64,000 nucleotides of DNA, from positions 62,001 through 126,000 of the forward strand of contig JACTAT010000218.1 of assembly GCA_014526335.1 (NCBI GenBank), given 5' to 3'. A model generated the notes under the pieces. The model was not told the origin of the DNA, made no database searches, and saw nothing but the letters and a program-made list of their open reading frames with translations. Positions 33,501-43,062 of this stretch are shown here, piece after piece. Source of the DNA: Chrysaora quinquecirrha. Its lineage: Eukaryota > Cnidaria > Scyphozoa > Semaeostomeae > Pelagiidae. How positions within the stretch are numbered: position 1 is the stretch's first letter; every line of letters starts with the position of its first letter. Position numbers and translations under genes: made by a program.

Positions 33501-34385
33501 AAAAGTTCATGAAATCATTGAATTGAAGCAAAGTCTATGGTTGAAACAATATATTGATTTTAATACTCAGAAGAGAACACATGCAAGAAACTACTTTGAA
33601 AAAGATCTTTTCAAGTGTATGAACAATTCCGTGTTCGGGAAGACGATGGAAAATCATTGTAACTTTGATATCGGCACCGATGGAATAGTCTTGAGAAAAT
33701 GGGTAAGAAATCCAAACTTTTACGGAGTAATTGAAATCAAAGAAGTCACGCTTTTGGTTGAGAAAAAGTTGTGGAATGTTACACTCAATAAACCAATGTA
33801 TATTGGTTTCAGCATATTGTATGATTTCCATTATAACTTTGCAAAGCCAAACCTTTCAAATGTTGAGCTATGCTACATGGATACTGATAGTTTCATCTAC
33901 GACATACCAATGTCTAAAGATCAAGTCCATAAAGTATTGAAAGATCACAAAGATGGATTCGATTTCAGCAATTATGATAAAGAACATCCAAATTACTCTA
34001 CAAGAAACAAGAAAGTTATGAGGAAATGAAAGACGAGCTTGGTGGTGTGGGAATGAAGGAATTTGTTGGATTGCGATCAAAGATGTATAGCTGCCAAATT
34101 GATGATGGAAATACGATCAAAAGAGCCAAAGGAATAAAAAAGTATGTTGTGAAGAAGCAAATGAAGCATGAGGATTATGTGAAATGTTTGATGGAAAGGA
34201 GAGTTGATGCACACACTCAACGCAACATTGAATCAGACTGTGACACCATATACACTAGGGAAAGAAAAAAGACATCACTGAATCCCTTTGATGATAAAAG
34301 ATACATTCTTGACGATGGATTTAGCACGCTGCCATATGGACATTATTCGCTAGAAAGATGCTGTGAAGAAGAAAACATTGATTGA
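30554..34385 (+). pseudogene. POLB: Polinton protein-primed DNA polymerase B, decayed
   Basis: It begins with a C2H2-like finger (CDVCGKLFDRMLNLTSHRRTAH). A conserved Polinton N-terminal region follows (NVQNRDDKCFIWAIL), then Cys-rich CPLC and CYCC...HCHITGKYRGPAC modules. The exonuclease motifs are FIIYADMES (Exo I), FHNLKGYD (Exo II) and YHELYLKTD (Exo III). The polymerase motifs are YLDANNLYGWAM (A), KCMNNSVFGKTMEN (B) and CYMDTDSF (C). The frame is cut by shifts near 31390, 31640, 32720 and 34020 and again between 33286 and 33451, and by in-frame stops at 31914, 32634 and 33284. The shift at 32720 is a roughly 40-base hairpin-like duplication of TGATTGTTGGCAT. Family function is protein-primed replication of the linear element. 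Not functional as it stands. It converges on the protease gene. Confidence 0.85.
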
Positions 34386-34392
34386 ACATTAA

Positions 34393-34560
34393 AATTTTTT
34401 AACAAATTGTTTTAACATTATTCTAAACTGTTTAAAAGACTGTTGTAACATTATTCTAAACTGTTTAACAGACTGTTGTAACATTATTCTAAACTGTTTA
34501 ACAAACTGCTGTAACATTATTCTAAACTGTTATAACGAACCGTTTTAACATTATTTTGAA
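34393..34560. repeat. 33-bp tandem repeat between converging POLB and protease genes
   Basis: About four and a half copies of a unit containing AACATTATTCTAAACTGTTT, starting near 34414, with small variants (AACAGACTGTTGT, AACAAACTGCTGT). It fills the short gap between the two stop codons and probably contains both 3' ends. Confidence 0.85.
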
Positions 34561-35018
34561 TTATATCTTTGTTTAACATAGTTGTAAACAAATAAATCGT
34601 TATCTAACTTGTACTCAATGTTGAAATATTTATTAATCAATGAGTTCATTGAAACGTTTTTTGTTCTATTAATTAAAAAGAATATACAGTGTTGTCCACA
34701 CGTAGCAGTCTCATTGGATTGAGCTTGAACCTTATTATAAGCGAGCTTGAACGGGCTAATAAAGTCTAGAAATTCTTTCAACATAGGAGGTTCACCAAAC
34801 GAATCATAGAAATCCAATCGACCAGCCTCGGCAATATAGACAGCTACCCAGTGGGTTCCTTTACCAGTAAAATTATCTTCATTGAAAATGAATAAACAAG
34901 GTAGAGAATGAATGTCGATGTTTTTAATTTCATCTTTCCAGAAGACGCCATGGAAATGAGGTAGCTTTTCACCTTTTGCAAGTAAGTTATTAGTCGTTAT
35001 ATCATCCATAATTACCAA
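34551..35018 (-). CDS. PRO: Polinton adenain-like cysteine protease
   Basis: Intact, 155 codons. Residues 53-60 are KGTHWVAV, with catalytic His56. Residues 67-73 are RLDFYDS, with Asp69/Asp72 in the acidic position. Residues 100-111 are QSNETATCGQHC, with Cys107 preceded by the oxyanion Gln100. Spacing and length fit the C5 (adenain/ULP-like) protease encoded by Polintons for capsid maturation. It is the first gene of a minus-strand run that holds the capsid and integrase genes. Its intact frame contrasts with its broken neighbours. Confidence 0.85.
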   Translation of the reverse strand: MVIMDDITTNNLLAKGEKLPHFHGVFWKDEIKNIDIHSLPCLFIFNEDNFTGKGTHWVAVYIAEAGRLDFYDSFGEPPMLKEFLDFISPFKLAYNKVQAQSNETATCGQHCIFFLINRTKNVSMNSLINKYFNIEYKLDNDLFVYNYVKQRYNSK

Positions 35019-35120
35019 TCTTGAATGACGTTTTTATGACTATCAATTTCCCTATCAAATTCACCCAAAATTACAATGTTCACAAACTGTTAACAGTGCT
35101 TGCAAAATTTATACTTATTC

Positions 35121-36327
35121 TCAGATTACCCTCTCTTTTAAGCAAATATTGCTTAAATATTGCTTATCTGCAAAGTTCCCTTTCCGCTTCAAATCAAACC
35201 CATAGATTGCCAATCCTTGTTTGAATCTATGGTAATCAATTAGGGTAGGTGAATTATTCAAGCTGGTCACAAAGCGACTGTAGGCATCAAAGTAATCATC
35301 GTCATCATAATTCAATCTTAGCGGTGGGGTAACTTCTTGATTGTCAACAGTCACTTGAATGGCAGAAACAGAAACATGTTAAAACTCAAACGGATTTCCT
35401 TCATCCGCTCCATTGAATGATGAATTATCGACCAGTGCAAAAAACAATGTGTTTGGTATCTATCCATTGAACACATTATCTAAAACCCAACTGGTTGTTG
35501 CGGTATTGATTAAGTAGCTTGCCATGTGAGGTTGACAGACTGGGTAAATTGCATCAGTTTTCATAAGCGTTCTTTCAATTCCTTTCAATACATCATCTTT
35601 AACATGTATGTGACGAAGCACCAGTTTGACTTCAGAAATGTACAGACGTGAAGTGTTTCCAGTTTTCCTCATCAAACAAAACACATCACTATTTGGACTC
35701 AATCGCCATTGAAGACGAACCCAGGCAGCAAGTATTTGCTTTGATTGCAAATATTAACATGAGGTTTTGTCAACACTTTAACCTTTTCACTATCATCAAA
35801 TAGTGAAGATCTCGCATTTAAACCCAGATTTTTAGATGATGATGTGGTTGTTGGAAAGCCAACATTTTCTTTACCCATCGTTTGACTGACCTAGTTTGTC
35901 ATTTTCAAATAGTTTTTAGCTCGGTTTCATCAAACGTTAGAATTGTTTCCAAGTAAGATTGATAGGCATACATTCCATTTGCTTCTGTGATGGGAGTGTC
36001 ATTCAAAACCAACTCTATCTGCTTCCAAATGGATTGAACAATATTATTTATTACTCCAGCAAATTCTGTGGTGGTTTTTCCAATATCACTTCCATCAACT
36101 CTTTGAATGGCCAGAGTCGAGACGAAATAAGAATGATTCAAGTCAATCATATGATCAGGCTGAGCAGGAATGTCAAACACAACACATTGTTTTGAGGCAT
36201 TGAGAGCAGCAGTTTGTGGAAAATATTCAACATCTTTAAAATACTTGACATCGTTTTGAATTACTGATGCGCAGAATAAATCCAAACTTTCACTAGGACA
36301 TTCAGTATATTCTGGCTTTATGCTCAT
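35121..36327 (-). pseudogene. MCP: Polinton major capsid protein (double jelly-roll), decayed
   Basis: Read from 36327 downward. 36327-35905 encodes the N-terminal part with SESLDLFCASVIQNDV, then DLNHSYFVSTLAIQ and IWKQIELVLNDTPIT...YQSYLETILTF, a pattern typical of the Polinton capsid family. 35750-35460 encodes a middle part (DVFCLMRKTG, KLVLRHIHVKDDVL). 35354-35121 encodes the C-terminal part (FKQGLAIYGFDLKRKGNFAD). The parts are separated by stops and frame changes, so the gene is inactive. The start codon overlaps the end of the core-like gene at 36324-36848 by four bases, an arrangement expected for a compact viral-type gene block. Confidence 0.75.
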
Positions 36328-36848
36328 TGTTGCAATTTCTTCTTCAACAGTTTCTTCAACAAAGTTTCTTTCAAATCAGATTGCTTAGCTTTCTTAGCTC
36401 TTCTTTTTTTTACCGGCTGCTTAGGTATGAATATCCCCTGCATGGTGCTTTCTTTTATAGATCTTTTAGGACGAACCCTTGATTTCTTACCAGCAGTCAA
36501 TTTCTTACCAGCAGGCGATTTCTTTACAGATTTCTTCACAACATCGGCAATTTCTTCAGTAGCTTTCCTTTTAATTCCTCTCATAGAAGATTTGGCAGTA
36601 TCTTTTGCAACTTCTCCAACATTCTCACCAGCTAATATCCGATCGACTGCCTTCTCTCCTTCTTCTTCTAAAACAGGTTTCAAAATTTTATCCACAGCTT
36701 TTACACCTTGCTTCTTTAAAGTTGGCATTGCAGCTTCAACAGCTCTTTTAAAAATACATCCAGCTTTCCTGAAAATACTACCTACTTCTCTTCCACACTG
36801 GTAAGTGTAAAAATACGGAGTTGATTTGTAAATTGGGAGATCATACAT
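36324..36848 (-). CDS. Polinton basic core-like protein (PX/pVI-like)
   Basis: Intact, 174 codons. The N-terminus has YTYQCGREVGSIFRKAGCIFKRAV followed by an amphipathic helix region (PTLKKQGVKAVDKILKPVLEE, then EKAVDRILAGENV). The C-terminal half is extremely Lys/Arg-rich (KKSPAGKKLTAGKKSRVRPK). Polintons carry such small membrane-active or DNA-condensing proteins next to the capsid gene, comparable to adenovirus core and pVI proteins; the comparison is by composition and place rather than by alignment. It overlaps the capsid gene by four bases and the minor-capsid-like frame (36841) by eight. Confidence 0.6.
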   Translation of the reverse strand: MYDLPIYKSTPYFYTYQCGREVGSIFRKAGCIFKRAVEAAMPTLKKQGVKAVDKILKPVLEEEGEKAVDRILAGENVGEVAKDTAKSSMRGIKRKATEEIADVVKKSVKKSPAGKKLTAGKKSRVRPKRSIKESTMQGIFIPKQPVKKRRAKKAKQSDLKETLLKKLLKKKLQQ

Positions 36849-37873
36849 GTTTCCTTCTAAAGTGTAGCAAGAATGTTCTCTTTGTTTTGTAGAATTGTAT
36901 CTCTTTTCCCATCTCGTTGCAGACTTTTATAGAAAATTCGTTGATATCATTGTATAACAATGGATAGTAGAACAAATTTTCAAATTCCACTAAATTTACA
37001 ACATGCTTGTTAAGTTTCAACGGAATGAAGTGTAGCAGTGGCGTGCTAATTTTTCCAACTGCTCCATAGTCTAACAAGGAGCAATATATAAACATATTCT
37101 TCCCTTCTACGTTGACTTGGAAATGTTCATCACCCACCACATCAGTCGTTCTTTCAATTGCGTTGAATACACAATATGTTAATGGTTTGTGTAGATAAGT
37201 TCCAGTAAATGGACATGGTGTCCATCTCACATCTCTGTAATAAACATTATTCATGTTATTATTATATTCTTCTGTAGCTTCAACGAAACCGAACAATTTA
37301 CACAAATCTTTTCCCAATGCAACTCTTTTAACATACTTTGGAAAGGTTATCTTGATTTTTGAATCTACAATTGAAAACTTTGGCAGACCTTCGTAAGGCA
37401 AACCTAATTCTTTTACATATTCTTTTACTCTTCCCTCTTACGCCCGAATGTCTTCATTCATAATTGAAACAATTTCTCTCATTGTTAATTTGTGAACGGC
37501 ATCTCCCTCTGTGATTTCACCAATAAAGTGACTACATAATACGTACATAATACTCTCGCTTATCAGCAGCTTGATTCCATTTCTTTGTATATTCATCGGA
37601 TATTACCAATCTTACATTCAAATCTTCAAAACCAACCTTGTCAGTACAAATTTGGAAAAATCCCATCATTCGCCAGGGTTCATATTTCCTATATTTGAAT
37701 TCTGCATGATTAAACGCAAATCTATCGCTCAGTTGGTAGACCATTTCCACTAATGCCACCTCCCATTTTCCATATAAATGTAATTGTTCTTTAAGTTTTA
37801 TTGCTGAATTTGAATCGTTGGAACATGTAAGATAAAAGTCATTAATCATCTTTGCTGAAATACAAGTCAATCT
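36841..37873 (-). pseudogene. Polinton minor-capsid-like protein, split
   Basis: The N-terminal part, within the frame ending at 37532, reads DFYLTCSNDSNSAIKLKEQL then GKWEVALVEMVYQLSD, the characteristic start of a protein family found in cnidarian Polintons. The C-terminal part (37401-36841) has FIYCSLLDYGAVGKISTPLLHF and ends TFLLHFRRKHV. The intervening 130 bases still read as coding in pieces (GEITEGDAVHKLTMREIVSI) with a stop near 37440. I interpret it as a penton or minor-capsid gene; the name is by association. Its upstream end overlaps the 120-aa frame that begins at 38204. Confidence 0.55.
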
Positions 37874-38204
37874 GACAATGGTCTTCAAACTTATCCGATA
37901 TATCTTCCAACGATTCCCAGTTGATGATTTTAATATCAAATGATTTTATATCAGATCTTGTTACTCTATACGATGCAGGATTTATAGTTGATCTATGAAT
38001 TGATTTAGAATCTTCAATAACTAGACCCAATAGAGGAACAGCATCCTTACCTATAATGAAATCACAACAAACAGCAAACACTTTTTCATTCTCATCTTTT
38101 TCTTTTCGATATAGTGTACAAGCAATCATGCTACATTTCCAACTGGTATCCACTGGAAGTGGATTAACAAAATTTACATGTCTATTATTTAAAGTTACAT
38201 TCAT
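37842..38204 (-). CDS. Unnamed 120-aa Polinton protein
   Basis: An intact frame (MNVTLNNRHVNFVNPLPVDT...). The middle has VFAVCCDFIIGKDAVPLLGL and the end is acidic. The start overlaps the stop of the next gene by four bases (38201-38204), typical of tightly packed genes in this element. No domain is recognised. It could be a structural protein, given its neighbours. Confidence 0.5.
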   Translation of the reverse strand: MNVTLNNRHVNFVNPLPVDTSWKCSMIACTLYRKEKDENEKVFAVCCDFIIGKDAVPLLGLVIEDSKSIHRSTINPASYRVTRSDIKSFDIKIINWESLEDISDKFEDHCQIDLYFSKDD

Positions 38205-39215
38205 ATTGCGGGTCTAATTCTAACTGTTAGTGATGTTTGTCCAATATATTGCTTTGCGGAATATAGAGATGTTAATTTTATAGGATTCCCATCATCTACT
38301 ACCAATCTTATTGGAATTTGTTGAAACTGCAACCTCTCCAGTGGTGTGAAAATTATATTCTTTGGAGCATAATATCTAACATATGTATTGAGATCCGTGT
38401 TGTAAAATGTTAGTTTTCTCAAAACTCGTCTTTTCTCAATACCACCAAGATAGTTACTTTCCAATAGATTGCATTCTAAATTTATAGATGTATGTTCATT
38501 TAGATGAACACCATCCTTTTTTCTACTCAAACAGTTGATCTTTCCTCCGGTTAACGGATCACCATCTGCCATCTTCTTATATACAATCAGATACATAGCC
38601 TGGTGAGGTTGTATGCTGTCAGAAATCTTGTATTCAGAGTATTTCAATATTGAACCATTTGGTAAAGTGTGATTCATTTGATTTTCCAAACCGAGGAAAT
38701 GAGCCAAAGGCCTTGAAAATTTCATGAGAAGTGCACTGGTAAATTTCAGTCGCTTTCCTTGATATGTTGAATATCCCAATGATTTCAAATCATCTTTCAT
38801 TTCAAACTGTATCTTTCCACCAATTAATGATACTGGTAACATGTTTTTCAGCTCATAACCAAACTCAGGGAAATTCAATACCCTGTCATTGAAAAGCCTT
38901 TTGAATTCATAATACATGAGAGTATTATCGCGTGTTTCAATAATTTCTTTATCAAGATAGATTTTTTCATTAAAAAAAATCATTTATACCCCAAGTAAGC
39001 AAATTCCCCTCTTTACCTGTGACTGTTACATACCCATTTGCTATTGAAAACCAATATTGATCTTGCAGTGATTTTTCTCCTCTATCCGGCAACGTCATTT
39101 GTAACAATGCCATTTCCCACTTTCTCTTATTGTTTAATTGAAATATATGAGGTAAATCAACTGTGAAATCTACAAATTTCATTCTATCGGTAGCAAATCC
39201 CGAAAGAAGAACCAA
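38201..39215 (-). pseudogene. Second minor-capsid-like Polinton protein, one frameshift
   Basis: The frame 39215-38970 has MKFVDFTVDLPHIFQLNNKR then WEMALLQMTLPD, parallel to the start of the protein at 37873 (DFYL...GKWEVALVEM). The frame 38983-38201 continues with NFPEFGYELKNMLPVSLIGG and ends GQTSLTVRIRPAI. A single frameshift in the 38970-38983 overlap, in a run of T/A, separates them. The parallel with its neighbour suggests a duplicated structural gene. Function inferred from position only. Confidence 0.5.
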
Positions 39216-39346
39216 ATCAAATTCTTCAGCAATCAGATTGTCTCCAATTGACTTTCAGGTACCCACTCATCAAATTGTGGAGGATAACCTCTCCATCTGA
39301 TTAAATAGAAGTTTTTGCCCCTCTTCTTCTTAGTTTTCAACACTTG

Positions 39347-40491
39347 CTAGACAACAAATGTTTTTGGAAGATACAAACGCTGTAGCTCTTCTTTATAGAA
39401 ACGATCAACTATCTTTTCACCTTGTAGATCTTCAATTTTATACATTACTGGATATCTTTCTTTAAAGACTTTACTGATCTTGAATATTTCTTCAGTGTAA
39501 TTTTGGAAGTAACCTTTCTTAAATGTTCTGTTCTCCAAACTCAATCTTACATAATGTCCAGTTTTGAAAAGCTTTTCTATTTTTTCTGGTTTCTTTTTTA
39601 AACAGTTTTTTTCGAACAGTGTCAACATTGTCTTGGTTGACTTCAGAAGGTCTCATACCAATAGATCTGTGGTATGTATTATTGTACGAGTTGACAAAAT
39701 CTCGCAAATTATCAATGTATCTCAATGTATTTCGTGCTGTAAAGTATCTATACATTCATCCTTTTAATGTTCTGCTAAATCGTTCAACAATTGCTGCCTT
39801 TACTTCATTATTTGCTGTGTAAAACCCAATATCGTTTTCTACAACAAAGCTTGGAATTCTTTGTTTATAAACTGGCTGCTTTTGTCGGATCATACCTTTT
39901 TAGGTTTTCTTTCGGATAAAATTTCTTTAAACGCATTGATAATTTCTTTTGCAGTTTTTCTTTTTAGAGGTTTTACCCACGCATACTTGCTAAAAGTATC
40001 AATACAGCATAAGAGGAATGTAATGTTGTCATTTTCTTTTTTCAAATGCACCATATCAACAAGATCACATTCCCATAAATAATCAATTTTATTGGTTTAT
40101 TGTTAAAGTTCTTCCTACTTGCTTTGTGCAGTGAATAGGCAAGACTAGTTTTACTCCATTCTTCAACATCTTTCCTTTTCAAATTAGGAATTACTTTTTT
40201 GTAAAACTTTTGCAGAAATTCATGAGGTTGAATTTTTCTATCATCTAAGAGTTTAGCAAGTTCTTTCTCAATATCTTCAGGCTTACAATATTCAAAGTAT
40301 TCTTTCTTGAAACATGTTATTCGCTGTTTTTGCGCAAATTCACCATAGTTTTGGTATATGATAAAGGAATGCGCTTCTTTTATTATACCAATTGTTAATC
40401 TGTTGGTATATTCTCTTATAGTTTTTGAATAGATAGAAGCATCATGTAAATCATCAACTTCATTTTCCGTTTCAATAATCGAATTTATCAT
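39347..40491 (-). pseudogene. INT: Polinton retroviral-type integrase, decayed
   Basis: 40491-40042 is the N-terminal region ending in RKNFNNKPIKLI. The core follows in another frame with WECDLVDM (first catalytic Asp, about 40065), LCCIDTFSKYAWVKPL, and a degraded second Asp region (SDKSSQFINKEF after a TGA, about 39890). Frame 39755-39519 has NSYNNTYHRSIGMRPSEV. Frame 39628-39347 has GHYVRLSLENRTFKKGYFQN followed by TEEIF, a chromodomain-less C-terminal barrel. At least four stops or shifts disable it. In Polintons this enzyme inserts the element and creates the 6-bp duplication seen at both ends. Confidence 0.8.
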
Positions 40492-40819
40492 ATCAACAAC
40501 AATTAATTAACATGAAACAATATACAAGATGAAACAAATAGAGTCAATCACTAAGGGTTTTATAACAGATTTCTTCTTTGAATGATATAAACAGCTAGCA
40601 TCCAGATGATTGAGTAACTCTTAGCATTATTCTTTCTGGGAAACTACTCGCCACTCTGTCTATCATTTATTTAAATTCTATCATACAAATTAAAAAGTCA
40701 ACGTTTTCATTACTATCACTTGCAAACCTTATTATTCTTGTCAACATAAAAGGATTGAATGCTCTGTCTGCTATCTCTTGAAGCGCTGTTTGCACCATTA
40801 CATCACGCACCATTGTAGG
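40492..40819. other. No gene recognised
   Basis: Spacer between integrase and RING-like genes; AT-rich, no supported feature. Confidence 0.4.
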
Positions 40820-41320
40820 TCATGCTAACGCAGATTCTGAAGGTTGCAATATTACAGGTTCTGAAGATTGTGTTGGTGCTTGAGCAGCAATCTAATAATA
40901 AAGAGAATATCTATATGAGAAGATCTTTCCAGTCTTGTAAGTGTATTTAAATGAGTATAAATTATGCTTTTACAAATTACCTCTAGTATATCAGCATTGT
41001 ATGGTGTGAGTCTGCATAACGGACATGAATTCATTCTTAAACGCCATCTGAAATAAAAAAGAAATAAATAAATACTTGAAATAATTAGTATAAGCGAATG
41101 TTTGAAATGATTATTAAAGGCTTAAGTGAATGCTTGAAACAACTTACTGGTTTATGCATCTCAGATGAAAAACTTGCTCACACTGTCGGCAACTCCAGTA
41201 GTAAGCATCATCCAACTCAGTTGTCAGGCAAATGGAGCAGTTGCTCTAAAACACTACCTCCCCTGGTTGTAGCCTGATAATTGGCTGCAAGCTGACAATT
41301 GTTCTTCCTGCTCCAATCAT
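40820..41320 (-). pseudogene. Three-exon RING-finger gene with one nonsense codon
   Basis: Minus strand: exon 1 41320-41148 (starts MIGAGRTIVSLQPIIRLQ), exon 2 41047-40981, exon 3 40891-40820. The introns are GTAAGT...TTTCAG and GTAATT...ATTAG and phases agree. The product has CSICLTTELDD, then SCRQCEQVFHLRCINQW, then NSCPLCRLTP, an H2-type RING pattern in which the usual first His position is Gln. The tail is short and Ser/Gln-rich (IAAQAPTQSSEPVILQPSES). An in-frame TAG just before the first zinc cysteines would truncate it. It sits between the integrase and the repeat leader, so it is probably Polinton cargo; a ubiquitin-ligase role is family knowledge, not shown. Confidence 0.55.
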
Positions 41321-41399
41321 CTTTTCTTTAAGATACGTAACTAAACACACAGCAGACTGAAGTAGGCTGAAGCAAAATAAAAACAGCAAACTTGATGGT

Positions 41400-42000
41400 T
41401 TTGAGAGTTTCTAGAAGCCTTCAAAGAAACCTTGGAAACAAGAGTTCTAACCAATCAGATTGCTGTAAGTTTTAACCATAACCAATCAACCAATCAGATC
41501 TAGCTTTCTTCAGAACTTTCTAGAGCTTTTCGAAGTCTTTGTGAAGTCTGTTTGAAGAAACCTTGGAAACAAGAGTTCTAACCAATCAGATCGCTGTAAG
41601 TTTTAAACATAACCAACCAATCAATCAGATCTAGCTATCTTCAGAAAGGATTTTATCGCAGGAAAATCTAAAATAGTCTTCTCCAGAACTTTCTAGAACT
41701 TTTCGAAGTCTTTTCGAAGTCTTTTCGAAGAAACCTTGGAAACAAGAGTTCTAACCAATCAGATTGCTGTAAGTTTTAACCATAACCAATCAACCAATCA
41801 GATCTAGCTTTCTTCAGAACTTTCTAGAGCTTTTCGAAGTCTTTTTGAAGTCTGTTTGAAGAAACCTTGGAAACAAGAGTTCTAACCAATCAGATCGCTG
41901 TAAGTTTTAAACATAACCAACCAATCAATCAGATCTAGCCTTCTTCAGAAAGGATTTTATCGCAGGAAAATCTAAAATTGGCTTCACGTCAGCAAAGGTA
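41400..42000. repeat. Tandem 304-bp unit made of alternating 131- and 173-bp blocks
   Basis: CCTTGGAAACAAGAGTTCT recurs at about 41430, 41561, 41734 and 41864, giving spacings of 131, 173 and 130. Each block has AACCAATCAG, a stretch ending ATCAGATCTAGC, and TTCTAGA/TTCGAAG repeats. These are the same CCAAT and TTCTAGAA blocks as at 20905-21060 in the small element, here amplified. Confidence 0.85.
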
Positions 42001-42370
42001 AACAATCTTGGAAAATTTTCTTGAAGACAGTAAGTACCTTTCACTTTTCCCTACTTTTTTCTCAGAAAAGTGTTAGAAATGTAGTTTTCTTATCATTTTA
42101 ACTTATAATAACTATTTCTTGCTTAATTAAGGATGTTTCATTTTCATTTGTTTGACTATAACTTATTCTAAAAGCCGTGAAACTTTATGAAGTTTCAAGA
42201 CCCGGCCGGGTCTAGAATCTCTCACTTCAATTCTTCGTTTCAATTCTTACTTTTTTCTCAGAAAAGTGTTAGAAATGTAGTTTTCTTATCATTTTAACTT
42301 ATAATAACTATTTCTTGCTTATTTAAGCATGCTTCATTTTTATTTGTTTGACTATAACTTATTTTAAAGG
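41940..42370 (+). promoter_or_regulatory. Leader region of the large Polinton, partly duplicated
   Basis: CACGTCAGCAAAGGTAAAC, a GTAAGTACC donor-like site (about 42029) and the TCTCACTTCAATTCTTCG block match 20880-21400 in the same order. The part 42047-42172 is repeated at 42248-42370 (offset about 201). In the small element this region leads into the right TIR; here it is cut off by the 42.4-kb minisatellite. Confidence 0.5.
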
Positions 42371-42394
42371 CCATGAAACTCACCACGCTAGCGA

Positions 42395-42825
42395 ATCTAT
42401 ACGCACTACTGTGGTGGATACACACTACTGTGTTGGTGTATTTTGCGTACTGTGGTGGGGTTTTTTGCGTACTGTGGTGGATAAGCTCTACTGTTGTGGG
42501 TTATTATGCGTACTGTGGTGGATTATTATGCGTACTGTGGTGGGTTATTATGCTTGATGTGGTGGGGTTTTTTGCGTACTGTGGTGGATAAGCTCTACTG
42601 TGGTTGGTTATTATGCGTACTGTGGTGGGTTATTATGCTTGTTGTGGTGGGGTTTTTTGCGTACTGTGGTGGATAAGCACTACTGTGGTGGGTTATTATG
42701 CTTAATGTGGTGGGTTATTATGCTTGTTGTGGTGGGGTTTTTTGCGTACTGTGGTGGATAAGCACTACTGTGGTGGGTTATTATGCTTGTTGTGGTTGGG
42801 TTTTTTGCGTACTGTGGTGTTTAAA
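42395..42825. repeat. Minisatellite of GCGTACTGTGGTGG units
   Basis: About twenty units of 20-23 bases alternating TTATTATGCGTACTGTGGTGGG, TTTTTTGCGTACTGTGGTGG and ATAAGC(T/A)CTACTGTGGTGGG, with a higher-order period near 105 bases. Because the units are close to multiples of three, artificial frames encoding YCGG/VLWW repeats run through it in several phases. I do not treat these as genes. Confidence 0.85.
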
Positions 42826-43062
42826 GCTGATAATTTGGGTGGTCCCTGGAGACAACCTTTAGAGTTAAGTAAGATAATTTATCCATTGGCAGCATTTAAA
42901 TACAGTTAACTAGTTATGAAAGTTCAAATTTTGAATACACTGGCTATGAAAAAGAAAAACCAGTGCAGTAACATCAAAACAATTAATTGACCGTTTCCAT
43001 TTTCATATTTGGGCAATGAAGAAATAAAATTTTTTCTCTTCTATATCCAAACCAACTTGGCC

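Noticed and set aside
42348..42909. Cys/Trp/Gly-repeat proteins encoded by the 42.4-kb minisatellite
   Set aside because: Open in several frames only because the unit is near a multiple of three; no start context, no conserved domain.
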